Of a DNA stretch of 64,000 nucleotides, positions 8,707-17,695 are shown one piece after another. Under the pieces are notes generated by a model that made no database searches, was not told the origin of the DNA, and saw nothing but the letters and a program-made list of their open reading frames with translations. Position 1 is the first letter of the stretch, and each line of letters begins with the position of its first letter. A program made the position numbers and the translations under genes. Origin of the DNA: DATNPH01 sp036703315 (GTDB lineage Bacteria > Cyanobacteriota > Cyanobacteriia > Cyanobacteriales > Coleofasciculaceae); the NCBI GenBank assembly GCA_036703315.1, contig DATNPH010000151.1:1-64000 (forward strand), given 5' to 3'.

Positions 8707-9325
8707 AGCAACTTCCCTTTTGCTTTTTTTTGGAGATACACAAACCGTTCGTTTTAACGGGTATTACTGTCAGATCAATACCAACTGCCAAGTAACTAGA
8801 TAAATAGAAACCACATAAACTGCCCGCACTACTGCTTTTGTGAGACTATCAGTTTAAAGGTTTTTTCTTAAGGGATCAGACAAATAAGATACTTTTAGCA
8901 GGTCGGGCTTATTTAGTACTATGGGGCTGTCGTGCCTCCATATAACTACGCTCTGTTGACTGGAAAAACTTCAAAACTCAAGAAAAATAGTCTTAAACTA
9001 GAAGGACCTTTCCAAGTGCAGAGTATTATTTGAAGATAAGTTAGAGCCTTGATTTTGTTTATTTAGATATAACCAAATCAAGATGTTCTTCTACTTACAG
9101 TAAGCTTTTATTAGGCTCTTATTTCTAGTTGTGTAGTTGTTTCTCGCAGACAGCATCTCTCAGTGTACCAGGTTGTCAAGTGCCATGGAAGCCCATCTGG
9201 TGTCCTCTCCTGGCTTACTTTTCTCCCCTGGAAAATTATCTATCACGATTGTTCCCCTACTCCCTACGTGCCTACCCCACCTTAGCTGGATAAATCTTTG
9301 ATCAGGAAAGGGAGTAACAAACGAT
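8707..9325. other. Intergenic region, no gene seen
   Basis: About 620 bases of AT-rich sequence between two minus-strand genes. I found no convincing open frame, RNA gene or strong terminator. It must contain the promoter of the CHAT fusion gene. Confidence 0.5.
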
Positions 9326-10024
9326 TTACCGATAGCTGAAGTCCCTTTGTCGGTGTCCTACAGCTTCTGGCACATCAGCAATAAAGCGCAGCGGGTCACA
9401 GTAAACTGTTAGCCAAGGCTGACTTAGTTCTAAACTCCCAAAAGGACTCTCAGGTGGGACAGTCAATTTGCCACTAACTAACCCCATACGAGATTCAACC
9501 CGACCGTTGAATAAGAGAATGGAAGAATCGAGAGTACTGAAAACATTCCCACTGAATGGCAGTTGCCATGTAAAACTTTGCCGACTGTAGCTCAGGCGGC
9601 ACAGAAGGCGATCGCCTTGACGAACAGTAACGCTATTTTGCTGCCCAGGCCCTGGATTAGGTTCCGCCACTGCCCCAGAAGCGTTGCCTTTATCCCAAGT
9701 AAATTCAGCCAGTTCCTTCGGCAATCCCCAAATTTCTCGACCACCAGCGACAGAATCCGTATTGTCTACATAAATGTGGGAAATCCAGCCCCCAAGTTTG
9801 CCTGCATAGCTTACTAAACCACCGACAACAATCAATTCACTGTACTCAAGTACTGAACCTGAGCCGTAATAAGAGACATAAACTCCGCCTACGGTCTTTC
9901 CAGGGAAAACAGAAATGAGCTTCAACTCTGGCGGGATAAATGGGCGTACTCGCTCAACGTCCAACAACTGCAAGGTCTGGATTGCGTAGCCGTGAAGCGT
10001 CCAGGGGGCTTGTGGATATGCCAT
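9326..10024 (-). CDS. Acetoacetate decarboxylase family protein
   Basis: A 232-residue member of the ADC fold. Supporting motifs are PWTLHGYAIQTLQ at the N-terminus, GKTVGGVYVSYYGSGSVLEY, and G-R-E-I-W-G-L-P-K-E-L-A where the Schiff-base lysine is expected. In clostridial decarboxylase the reactive lysine is followed by a second lysine that tunes its pKa; here the neighbour is Glu, so plain acetoacetate decarboxylation is doubtful. Many ADC-like proteins do other Schiff-base chemistry or pigment- or lipid-related reactions. The gene lies about 30 bases after the DUF2079 gene on the same strand and may be co-transcribed with it. Confidence 0.8.
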   Translation of the reverse strand: MAYPQAPWTLHGYAIQTLQLLDVERVRPFIPPELKLISVFPGKTVGGVYVSYYGSGSVLEYSELIVVGGLVSYAGKLGGWISHIYVDNTDSVAGGREIWGLPKELAEFTWDKGNASGAVAEPNPGPGQQNSVTVRQGDRLLCRLSYSRQSFTWQLPFSGNVFSTLDSSILLFNGRVESRMGLVSGKLTVPPESPFGSLELSQPWLTVYCDPLRFIADVPEAVGHRQRDFSYR

Positions 10025-10054
10025 TTTAATGTCCTATAAACCTATTTATTTGTA

Positions 10055-11491
10055 TTAAGACCCTTTCCTAAACAAATAAACATCATCTCGTTGATAGGTT
10101 AATTGAAACGTTGGTGTAGTCTTAAGTCGTTCCAAAAGGTTAATGACAACTTGTGGAGAACTGTTCCAACCCGGATGACGTAAATTCAGTAACACATACT
10201 CAAACTCAGCTAATTTAGCTGACTCGGAACCCGCAATCAGTAGCTTGACGTTAGGGCGATGGGTTAAATGAGGAGCAACTTCAGCTGGAGTTAAGACACT
10301 ACCTTTAGATTGAATCTGAGCGATCGCCTCTCGTGTAGCTTGCCAGGTATCCAAGGTTTGCAGATACTGAGAGCCGAAATAACCAAACTTAGCTAAAGCG
10401 ATGAAAGCCACTGACGCCCACAGGATAATGCCTCGTCGGTTTTGTAGCCATCCTCTACCTGCGGCTAGCGTTGAAACCACTGCCAACAAAAGGAAGGGCA
10501 AAGCTGGTAAAGAGTATTGGTGAGTTAAGTCTTTTTGAGGTTGGTAGTCAGTGATCAGGTTCATCGCCAATGTAGGAATTGCCCCAACCAAAGGCGTTAG
10601 ATGCTGCGGTGAAAGTCCCCAAATCAGGGGCAATAACAACAAGCCAAGATATTCTAGGTTAGCTAGCGTGAAGATTCTTGTCAGGAGCAATCCTGGCTGA
10701 AGCAGGAGATTTTTGGCAATTTCCAGCACAGAGTTGCCTAAAAAGGCATAACGCGCTACTGCCTCTACTCCGCCTGGTCTGAAAAAGGGGATGATAACCT
10801 TCGTAGCAATCAGAAACCAGGCAATACCAGCAATTAGAGCAATAGCCCCATACCACCGCTTTTTCTCGAACACCAGTAGCCACAACCCCATTGCCGCTAC
10901 CGTTAGGGATAGGGCATCTCGACAGCCCAAAATAAAGGCGATCGCTAAACAAAACACCCCCCCTTGCCAGGGCAAGGATGGTCGCCGCGCCACCCAAATT
11001 GCCCCTAATATAGCTGGCAGAGCCAATACTTCCGGGTGGAAATCAAACAAATTAAGATTAAAAACCAACGGATACAGCAGATATACTACTGCCATAGCTG
11101 TTGCTTGTGACTCCTTCAACCCTGCCTGACGAGCCAAATAAAAAGTAGGTAAGGCACCCAAAGCCAATGCAGCTGCTTGCACAGCAAACAACCAGTGAAC
11201 GTCTGGATAAAGCTTGTACAGCAACGCCAGTCCATAAACAACCCAGTCGGCATGACCCCCCATAAAGTGATACCCCCAGAACGAAACGATGGGTGTCTGT
11301 CCCTGGCTAATCAAATAAATGGCTTGGTCAAAATAACCGAGATCAAAGGCACTCGATTGAAACAGGGCGTGTCGTAAACTGCTACACCCAAATAAAATCA
11401 AAGCACTACCACCGATCAACCCAGTTAAAGCATTAGGCTTCGAATATTGCATCCACATCGTAAAAACAGCACAGTGAACTCTCGGAGGCAA
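10055..11491 (-). CDS. DUF2079 polytopic membrane protein
   Basis: A 478-residue integral membrane protein with about ten hydrophobic helices. It matches the DUF2079 type: a first loop with F-D-L-G-Y-F-D-Q-A-I-Y and GGHADWV, then N-L-N-L-F-D-F-H-P-E-V. The acidic residue in the first outer loop and this layout recall GT-C glycosyltransferases, so a sugar- or lipid-transfer role is possible but unproven. Downstream ATGs at 11458 and 11452 (MWMQYSK) are plausible alternative starts because the first eleven residues are not typical. It probably leads a two-gene unit with the ADC-like gene. Confidence 0.8.
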   Translation of the reverse strand: MPPRVHCAVFTMWMQYSKPNALTGLIGGSALILFGCSSLRHALFQSSAFDLGYFDQAIYLISQGQTPIVSFWGYHFMGGHADWVVYGLALLYKLYPDVHWLFAVQAAALALGALPTFYLARQAGLKESQATAMAVVYLLYPLVFNLNLFDFHPEVLALPAILGAIWVARRPSLPWQGGVFCLAIAFILGCRDALSLTVAAMGLWLLVFEKKRWYGAIALIAGIAWFLIATKVIIPFFRPGGVEAVARYAFLGNSVLEIAKNLLLQPGLLLTRIFTLANLEYLGLLLLPLIWGLSPQHLTPLVGAIPTLAMNLITDYQPQKDLTHQYSLPALPFLLLAVVSTLAAGRGWLQNRRGIILWASVAFIALAKFGYFGSQYLQTLDTWQATREAIAQIQSKGSVLTPAEVAPHLTHRPNVKLLIAGSESAKLAEFEYVLLNLRHPGWNSSPQVVINLLERLKTTPTFQLTYQRDDVYLFRKGS

Positions 11492-12086
11492 GAGGAGAGA
11501 GTTTATAAGCGCGATTGCCTACGACACCAGCGAAGCTGATCGCACCCTCACTATACATGAACAACGCGGCTGAACTTGATAAGCAATTCGAACTTCAAAA
11601 TTCAAAATCCAAAATGCTTTAATGTAATGTTCGTGAGACTTTTAGCCATTGCCATAATGCAACTTGTAAGCGCGACAGCTGATTAGACTTTGTTTCCAGC
11701 TAATACCCCGAACACAGCTAAGTGCTAGACCTATCCCAACCCTGTTAGATGTCACATATGAGTCAATTTTATAGAGGGATAAGCTGACCAAATCGCGGAA
11801 TCAATCACTTTAAGTCGCAATAAGCTCAAGGATGCTCAGCGAAGTCTGAGAGTTGCAAACCTTATTAGGTCTACAGCCTAGCTTACATTGTCCTCCATCA
11901 GTTTTGACATCAGAACCGTTGATCCCCAAGGGCCAGCTACTCCGTTAGTTCGAGAGCTTTATTATGTCTTCCGGCAGAAGGCTTCAGCAAATAAATTAGA
12001 GATTATTTGTATAGATAGTAACAAAAGCTTCAAAATTGTTAGTCGATTTTGAAAATAAGTTTGTCAAGCATTACGGAGTAAAAAAA
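11492..12086. other. Intergenic region, divergent promoters
   Basis: About 595 bases. At 11591-11615 there is a degenerate short repeat of the ttcaaaat type, common between genes in cyanobacteria. No gene is supported. The region separates the minus-strand DUF2079 unit from the plus-strand CsbD cluster. Confidence 0.5.
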
Positions 12087-12269
12087 ATGAGTTTAGAAGA
12101 TCGGGCAAAAGCTACTGGTAAAAATATTGAAGGCAAAGCCCAAGAAGCTTTGGGCAATCTAACGGGCGATCCGGAAGACAAAGCAGAAGGAAAAGCGAAG
12201 CAAGCTGAAAGCCAAGTTCGCCACAGCGTAGAAAACGTGAAAGATAACGTTAAGGAAGCGCTTGACTAA
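12087..12269 (+). CDS. CsbD-like stress protein
   Basis: A 60-residue, highly charged, helical protein: M-S-L-E-D-R-A-K-A-T-G-K-N-I-E-G-K-A-Q-E, then G-N-L-T-G-D-P-E-D-K-A-E-G-K-A-K-Q-A. The repeated E-G-K-A motif defines the CsbD family, whose members are induced by general stress in many bacteria; the biochemical role is not known. The ATG at 12087 is chosen over an in-frame upstream start because of the ggag at 12075-12078 and because conserved CsbD sequence begins here. It leads a group of three small plus-strand genes. Confidence 0.9.
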   Translation: MSLEDRAKATGKNIEGKAQEALGNLTGDPEDKAEGKAKQAESQVRHSVENVKDNVKEALD

Positions 12270-12404
12270 AGTTAAGACTTTCTCAATCAGGTTTAGAGAG
12301 CAAAGAAATTATCTAGACCTTGATGACTATAGTATTCAACTCAATAGAACAGAGAGTTAACTAAGAGTTCTGTTCATGAAATGTCCTTTTTGTAGGAGAC
12401 AAAA

Positions 12405-12842
12405 GTGAGTCTAATTCAACATTGTCGTAAAATTTTGACGGCTCTCGTCTTGATTTTAGTCCTCACCACGACGGCAGCCTGTAGCGGTACAGCTCAAGCC
12501 AAACAACCGACTACCAATGTACCAACACTAAGCCGCACTGGGGACTATGCCCAACTGGAACGCGGAAATAGTGCTGTTGGACAAGATTTTGGAAATTGGG
12601 TTGTCTCGACGGCTAAGGGAATAGTTCAAGATGCCTACGTGCGTGACAACAATAAGTTAGGCGTTGTGATTACGCGTCAAGTTCGTCCGGATGAAGTGAA
12701 GCCCTTAGCCAAATCCCTGGTTCAAGGATTTCATAAGAATTTCCCAAATCAGGACTTAAAAGTTTTGGTGTATGCACCTGACAAGAAATTGATTTTGACG
12801 GCTCAGTATGACCAGCAGTCGAAGCAAATTGAATACAAATAA
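12405..12842 (+). CDS. Small putative lipoprotein
   Basis: A 145-residue protein with a GTG start and a taggaga sequence upstream. The hydrophobic segment ALVLILVLTTTAAC ends in a lipobox-like cysteine at about residue 26, predicting lipid anchoring on the periplasmic side. The mature part ends in a compact domain (L-K-V-L-V-Y-A-P-D-K-K-L-I-L-T-A-Q-Y-D) with no motif I can assign. It sits between the CsbD-like gene and another small conserved gene, which suggests a stress-linked envelope role, but that is inference from position alone. Confidence 0.72.
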   Translation: MSLIQHCRKILTALVLILVLTTTAACSGTAQAKQPTTNVPTLSRTGDYAQLERGNSAVGQDFGNWVVSTAKGIVQDAYVRDNNKLGVVITRQVRPDEVKPLAKSLVQGFHKNFPNQDLKVLVYAPDKKLILTAQYDQQSKQIEYK

Positions 12843-12923
12843 GTCCTGCTGGGTGAGGCGGTTAAATCTGCCAAAGACTGAGAAATAGAGTCACCTGATT
12901 TGAAAAGGCTGAAGATGTAATTT

Positions 12924-12942
12924 TACCTCACTAGTTGAGGTA
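12924..12942. promoter_or_regulatory. Perfect 7-bp palindrome before a ribosome-binding site
   Basis: tacctca (12924-12930) and tgaggta (12936-12942) flank a 5-base spacer, just upstream of the aaggag that serves the next gene. It could be an operator or a small RNA hairpin that shields the ribosome site. Confidence 0.4.
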
Positions 12943-12961
12943 GAAAAGGAGAAAATTAATA

Positions 12962-13483
12962 ATGACGAGCAGCGAACAGTACAAGCGTCAAATCATGAAT
13001 GATTTGGCTCAGGGTAATGTCGAATCCCTCGATGATGCCCCAACGAATTCAGGGCAGGAATACGAAAATTTTGATGATTTCGCCCAGCGTTCCTCGCCGG
13101 ATGAACGTCGCAAGTTGTTTGGTCGGTCTTTACATCCCGACAAAATTCCCGTCAGCCAAATGGAGCCAGAACTTCAAAAGGCGATCGCTCAAATCAAACC
13201 AAATGAACGCGATGATGTTGCTCGTGCGTTTTTCAAGCGCTTACACAACAGAGGATTGAGTGAGCGTGATCTTGAGCAGCAACTGAGTCTTTCCACTCAC
13301 CATCCCAGTCGCATGAGTCCTGATGATGTCACCAAACTTGCATCATTCGCCTATCATTCGCATCCGGATGTCTTCCAAGATGTGCTAGCCGAACAACCAG
13401 GCATTATGAAGTTTCTCAGTAATCCCTTGGTGGCAGGTGTTTTAGGAGTGGCGGCGGCTAAGTGGTTGGGTCGTCACCACTAG
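12962..13483 (+). CDS. Conserved hypothetical protein, C-terminal hydrophobic segment
   Basis: A 173-residue protein I cannot assign by function. The ATG is preceded by a strong aaggag. The charged N-terminal part includes F-D-D-F-A-Q-R-S-S-P-D-E-R-R-K-L-F-G and a helical middle (ARAFFKRLHNRGLSERDLEQ). Near the C-terminus a short hydrophobic segment, NPLVAGVLGVAAAKWLG, could be one membrane or glycine-zipper-like helix. The order CsbD, lipoprotein, this gene and the similar size of the three products suggest joint expression under stress, although a 119-base gap with a palindrome separates it from the lipoprotein gene. Confidence 0.65.
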   Translation: MTSSEQYKRQIMNDLAQGNVESLDDAPTNSGQEYENFDDFAQRSSPDERRKLFGRSLHPDKIPVSQMEPELQKAIAQIKPNERDDVARAFFKRLHNRGLSERDLEQQLSLSTHHPSRMSPDDVTKLASFAYHSHPDVFQDVLAEQPGIMKFLSNPLVAGVLGVAAAKWLGRHH

Positions 13484-13544
13484 TGAGTGTTATCGGAGCG
13501 TAACTCTTGGCGCTCCTAATTGAGGCTTCGGAATTTATGAGAAT

Positions 13545-13577
13545 AAGGGCATCGTACTAGCGATCGCCCTTATTTTC
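13545..13577 (+). terminator. Rho-independent terminator
   Basis: aagggc-atcg (13545-13554) pairs with cgat-c-gccctt (13561-13571) with one bulged base, followed by attttc. It closes the CsbD cluster; the gene after it converges from the other strand. Confidence 0.65.
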
Positions 13578-13668
13578 AGTAAAACCAGTTGTTGAATCTA
13601 ACACAATCAACCGCCGACCTACCCTTGATCACTTGAGAAACAGTATTAGCGATCGCTTAACTTATCAT

Positions 13669-15780
13669 CTACACTCCCAAACTCAATTCCCAGCTTTTGA
13701 GCTTGCCTGTATCCTGAGGAGCATAATCTATCACCTGCAATTGCCAGACACCTGCTGCTGGTTTATTGAAGGCTTGCTTAAGGGCTGGCGTAGTTTGGGC
13801 AGAATACGTTTCTTGAAGCTGAGTTCTAGAACCAAGTGTGCGGCTTTGTAGGAGTACCGTCTCACCTGTGGGGACTTTCAAACTCACCTCAATATCTCCT
13901 AGAAAGTCGTGTTCAATATTGACTGTTACCTGAATCTCTCGGACTACTGCCGAGTCATTCACTTTAATCGCACTCGTAATTCCTTGAGGATTGTCATCAG
14001 GAATCCCAAGCAGCTTGTCATTGCGTGCAGACAGACGCCGGACGACAGTTTGTGTTTGACTGGCTTTAAGCTGAGCCGCCTGTACGGCTTTTAAAGCATT
14101 CACCTTGCCATAGCCAAACCACTGAGAGTGACCATTAGTATCGTAAGTCCCCAGCCGCATCCCCAACTGGGGGTCAGCGTCACGGTCAACAATTTTGTCA
14201 GCTGTTTCTTGAAGCAGGCGCTTGACTTCCTGAGCTGTAAGATCGGGATTGGCTGAAAGCACCAGTGCGGCAACACCAGCTACAACTGGACAAGCGCTGG
14301 AAGTGCCGCCAAAAGTGCTTACAAAGTCGCCACTTTCGTATCCAGGTGAGCCGACCAAGTCGGTGGTGAACATGCCCAACCCAGAAAGGTTTACTGTAAC
14401 TTCTGGTGCCGTATAAGTGTAACCCCTTTGCTCAAACCACATTCCCGGCGGTGCGTTGTTACTGGGGGCGCAGACAGAGACATTAGTACCCCAGTTACTA
14501 TAGGCAGATTTTTTGCCCAGACTGGTACAAGCAGAAACCGTGATTACGTCGGGATGAATCGTGAACCCACCAAGCCAGTTGGTTGGGCCACTCAGTAATT
14601 CATTAGGCCAACTCCGCTCAAAGATAGTGCCATTGACGGGGCGATTGGCATTACCAGCAGCAAAGACAATTACACAGCCTTTCCCCTTACGCCCCTGAGT
14701 GGCAGCACGAGTCAGGGCAGCGCGTTGCCGTAGAGAGAGGGGAAAGTAAACGGCAGCCGGTCCCCAACTGCAAGAGATGACACTGGCGTTATTGGCAACA
14801 CAATAGTCAAACAACTGGTCGATACTCTCATCATCCAGAAACCCCGTAGTCCGGATAGGCATCAGAGCACAGCCAGCCGCAACCCCAGCAATGCCAATGC
14901 CGTTTTCCTCCGCAACGGCTACCCCGGCACAAGCGGTTCCATGGCTCTCATCAGAGCTACCTGGCAACGGCAAGAAGTCTTGGTCTTTCAAGTCTTTAGG
15001 AGCAACAATTTTGCCAGTCCCCTGAAAGTCCGGGTGGTTCACGTCAATGGCATCATCAGCTATGGCTACAACAATAGAGCGATCGCCGCGAGTAATATCC
15101 CAGGCTTTTTCGACATTGATATGAGAACCAGCTGCTAGTTCTGAGCCGCCGTTATGGTTGAGATACCATTGCTTGGAATACAAGGGGTCACGGGGACGGT
15201 AGTGAGACTGCTTTGGTACTACGATATTAGGCTCAGCGATTAAGATTTCTGGACGACCAATCAGCCGATTGGCGATTTTGATAGGATTTTCTGTGGCGTT
15301 ACTAGTGAGTTGAAAGACGAAGGTGTTGGGGATGCCAACTACTGGTTTGATGGATTGTAAGCCAAATTCGGAAGCGATCGCCGCGATCACTGCTTGCTCT
15401 ATTTCTGGAGTAAATTGAATCGTCAGCTGATCAGTCAGGTAAATTAGTGTCTCCGGATGATCCTTGAGCTGATAAACATGACTAGCAAAGGCGACAGCAT
15501 CACTATTGCGTGCCGCTTGCATTGCCTCGTCCCGCTGTCGGGGAGCAACCGTAAATTCTTGAAGATGGGTGCGAGGAATCTCCCGAAGCGGTTCGGCTGG
15601 TAAGATGCTTGTCAACTCATGGACAGCCTTTCGGGAAGTGGGGCGTACTGTGAAGCGATCGCTCACCTTTACAAGCGCCAGTTCCTCACCTCCCCTCTGT
15701 AACAGTATGCCTACGCTCTTTTCTGGGATGCCGCTCGTTTGAGGAGAATTTTCTGGCACAGAATCAGGGCTACTGGTCAT
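13669..15780 (-). CDS. Kexin-like subtilisin family protease with P domain
   Basis: A 703-residue S8 serine protease. The triad is complete: Asp242 in ADDAIDVNHPDF, His280 in DESHGTACAG and Ser494 in FGGTSSACP, with oxyanion Asn377 in VIVFAAGNANRP. The D-D before the Asp motif and a C-terminal P/Homo-B domain (about 590-703, ending WQLQVIDYAPQDTGKLKSWE) place it with proprotein-convertase-like and cyanobacterial calcium-dependent proteases. The region before the catalytic domain (1-200) looks like a propeptide of the fervidolysin type. No signal peptide is visible, so it may act in the cytoplasm or leave by another route. Substrates are unknown. Confidence 0.92.
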   Translation of the reverse strand: MTSSPDSVPENSPQTSGIPEKSVGILLQRGGEELALVKVSDRFTVRPTSRKAVHELTSILPAEPLREIPRTHLQEFTVAPRQRDEAMQAARNSDAVAFASHVYQLKDHPETLIYLTDQLTIQFTPEIEQAVIAAIASEFGLQSIKPVVGIPNTFVFQLTSNATENPIKIANRLIGRPEILIAEPNIVVPKQSHYRPRDPLYSKQWYLNHNGGSELAAGSHINVEKAWDITRGDRSIVVAIADDAIDVNHPDFQGTGKIVAPKDLKDQDFLPLPGSSDESHGTACAGVAVAEENGIGIAGVAAGCALMPIRTTGFLDDESIDQLFDYCVANNASVISCSWGPAAVYFPLSLRQRAALTRAATQGRKGKGCVIVFAAGNANRPVNGTIFERSWPNELLSGPTNWLGGFTIHPDVITVSACTSLGKKSAYSNWGTNVSVCAPSNNAPPGMWFEQRGYTYTAPEVTVNLSGLGMFTTDLVGSPGYESGDFVSTFGGTSSACPVVAGVAALVLSANPDLTAQEVKRLLQETADKIVDRDADPQLGMRLGTYDTNGHSQWFGYGKVNALKAVQAAQLKASQTQTVVRRLSARNDKLLGIPDDNPQGITSAIKVNDSAVVREIQVTVNIEHDFLGDIEVSLKVPTGETVLLQSRTLGSRTQLQETYSAQTTPALKQAFNKPAAGVWQLQVIDYAPQDTGKLKSWELSLGV

Positions 15781-16090
15781 GGGGGAGACTCCTTAGAATT
15801 ATCAATCGATTTTATATTTTGGATTGTCGATTTGTTGGTTTCGTCCTAATCGCAGAGGATTCATCCGTGGGAAACTTATCTTTAGTAGCGAATTCCCTAA
15901 TTAGGATTTTCTGACTCAGCACTCAGGTCTTCCTAAGTCAGGGAACTTTGTGCTGGTGGTTTGAGTCTAACCATGCCAAGACTTTAGAGCTCTCATTGCT
16001 GGAAGACTGCCATTTATCGGGGTCTGGCAATGGTAAGATACCGAAGTTTAGATACGTTGTGTCTTTTAGATAACCCCAAAACGTTATTTC
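15781..16090. other. Divergent promoter region
   Basis: About 310 bases between the protease (minus) and the periplasmic protein (plus). I see no gene. No clear operator palindrome was found. Confidence 0.5.
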
Positions 16091-16717
16091 ATGGTTTCTT
16101 CTGGAACTGTTCGTCGCCTCGGCTTTACCTGCCTTATTTCTTTACCCTTCATGACCGCTTTGGCACTGCTGCCATCGGCACAGGCTCAAAATTCCGTTCC
16201 TGCGCTTCCAGAAGGTCCAACTGAAATACAGCAGGACTTGACTGATCCCAATAATCTGCGACCCTTAACCCAAAATGACAGCCTTCTAAGTTTGCCGGGA
16301 GGGCAGCGTTTGATGACAGAGGCGGATAGTGCGGTTAACACGCAAAACTATCCCTTGGCTGCCAAAAAACTCCAAGAGGCTCGTCAGATCTTCAATCAGT
16401 TGTCTAATTTTTATCAGCAGCTATCAACAAGTTTTTCGGGAATCGACAACAGGGTGTTTGAGGCGCAACGCAAAAAAGCGCTGGACACCGCTGAAATGCG
16501 AGATCAAGCTACCTATCAATTGGCACTTGTACATCGCGCACAAAATCAGCCAGAGCTGGCTGTACCCTTGTTAATTCAGATTGTTCGTTCACAAAACCCA
16601 ACTCGTGACCTCGGTAAGAAAGCCTATCAGCAGCTATTCGAACTAGGATTTGTGGATGCTCCTTATCCTAGACCGCGTGATAACCAGCCTACCTCGTCTG
16701 CTCCGGCTAACAAATAG
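16091..16717 (+). CDS. Conserved periplasmic protein, TPR-like
   Basis: A 208-residue exported protein. The signal peptide (LGFTCLISLPFMTALALLPS, cut near AQAQ) is followed by a helical domain with an alternating pattern close to TPR units (L-M-T-E-A-D-S-A-V-N-T-Q-N-Y-P-L-A-A-K-K-L-Q-E-A and Y-Q-L-A-L-V-H-R-A-Q-N-Q-P-E-L-A-V-P-L). It probably serves as a protein-binding helper in the periplasm or thylakoid lumen. A Pro/Ser/Thr-rich tail ends the protein. It lies just before the BolA and glutaredoxin genes on the same strand, about 95 bases away, which does not prove a functional link. Confidence 0.7.
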   Translation: MVSSGTVRRLGFTCLISLPFMTALALLPSAQAQNSVPALPEGPTEIQQDLTDPNNLRPLTQNDSLLSLPGGQRLMTEADSAVNTQNYPLAAKKLQEARQIFNQLSNFYQQLSTSFSGIDNRVFEAQRKKALDTAEMRDQATYQLALVHRAQNQPELAVPLLIQIVRSQNPTRDLGKKAYQQLFELGFVDAPYPRPRDNQPTSSAPANK

Positions 16718-16812
16718 TCTACGTCGTCCCCTGCTGCTGACCCACCTACATCGTCCGGGCTTCATAAAAAGTTAAATTAGAGTTAGCCGTTTCAACATAG
16801 AGGGGAGTTTTA

Positions 16813-17073
16813 ATGATTAGCCAACAACAAGTTGAGGCAATGATCAAGGCAGAGATACCAGATGCTCAAGTGCAGATTCAAGATTTAACTGGCGGTGGTG
16901 ACCATCTTCAAGCGATCGTCATTTCTTCTCAGTTTGAAGGCAAGACTCTGATTAAACAGCATCAGCTCGTTTACAAGGCGCTAGAGGAAGCAATGGCAAC
17001 AGAAGCTATTCATGCCTTGGCACTTAAAACTTATACCCCTGAAGCCTGGAAGGCAGCTGGTCAAGCTGTTTAA
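16813..17073 (+). CDS. bolA: BolA family protein
   Basis: An 86-residue BolA-like protein. It has the class-II KH-like fold pattern: V-E-A-M-I-K-A-E-I-P-D-A-Q-V, then G-G-G-D-H-L-Q-A-I-V-I-S-S-Q-F-E-G-K, an invariant R/K-H step (IKQHQLVYKAL), and the conserved histidine region A-I-H-A-L-A-L-K-T-Y-T-P-E-A-W. BolA proteins bind monothiol glutaredoxins and share a 2Fe-2S cluster. A CGFS glutaredoxin gene follows 78 bases downstream on the same strand, which is the known partner arrangement. A ggggag sequence lies upstream of the ATG. Confidence 0.93.
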   Translation: MISQQQVEAMIKAEIPDAQVQIQDLTGGGDHLQAIVISSQFEGKTLIKQHQLVYKALEEAMATEAIHALALKTYTPEAWKAAGQAV

Positions 17074-17151
17074 GCAGCAAGGGAGAAGTTTCTTCTCAAC
17101 CCTCGCTAAACTAGAGCTATACCAAGTAACAGGAAGAATCTAAAGTTAACT

Positions 17152-17475
17152 ATGACTCCAGAACTGAAAGAGCGAATTGACAACATTGTAAACCAGCATA
17201 AGATTGTGGTTTTCATGAAGGGAAACAAACTGATGCCTCAGTGTGGTTTTTCTAATAATGTTGTCCAGATTTTGAATACACTGGGCGTACCCTTTGAGAC
17301 TGTAGATGTCCTAGCAGATTACGACATTCGTCAGGGAATCAAGGAATACTCCACTTGGCCTACAATTCCCCAAGTTTACATTGACGGAGAGTTCGTTGGT
17401 GGCTCTGATGTCATGATTGAGCTGTATCAAAATGGTGAATTACAGCAGATGGTCGAAGTGGCTTTGGCGTCCTAA
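17152..17475 (+). CDS. grxD: Monothiol glutaredoxin, Grx4/CGFS type
   Basis: A 107-residue protein with the C-G-F-S active site (Cys31 in MPQCGFSNNVVQ), the T-V-D-V-L loop, W-P-T-I-P-Q-V-Y-I and GGSDVMIELY, all glutathione- and cluster-binding landmarks of this family. It carries 2Fe-2S clusters for iron-sulfur trafficking rather than reducing disulfides. Co-location with bolA supports a BolA-Grx complex. A terminator follows at 17568, so bolA and grxD probably form a two-gene unit. Confidence 0.95.
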   Translation: MTPELKERIDNIVNQHKIVVFMKGNKLMPQCGFSNNVVQILNTLGVPFETVDVLADYDIRQGIKEYSTWPTIPQVYIDGEFVGGSDVMIELYQNGELQQMVEVALAS

Positions 17476-17567
17476 AGTGCTACTTTTTGGGAAAACCTAG
17501 TAACTGAAGGCGAACCGACAAATAAAGCCTTGTTTAGCAGTTTTATAAAGAAAATTAGGATTGCTTA

Positions 17568-17593
17568 AGTCCGCTTGGGCGGGCTTTTTTATT
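17568..17593 (+). terminator. Rho-independent terminator
   Basis: agtccgc (17568-17574), 4-base loop, gcgggct (17579-17585) with one G-U pair, then ttttttatt. It ends the bolA-grxD unit. Confidence 0.85.
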
Positions 17594-17695
17594 CTTAAAA
17601 TTAAATGGTCATAGGCAGTTTGGTGTAAGCCAAACTGTCTATTTTGCCCGTTTAATGAAAAACACCACCGCTTAGAACCAACCCCTAATAGCTAG

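Noticed and set aside
13495..13516. ggagcg/cgctcc hairpin as terminator
   Set aside because: Short stem with a 10-base loop and no T-run; the better terminator is at 13545.
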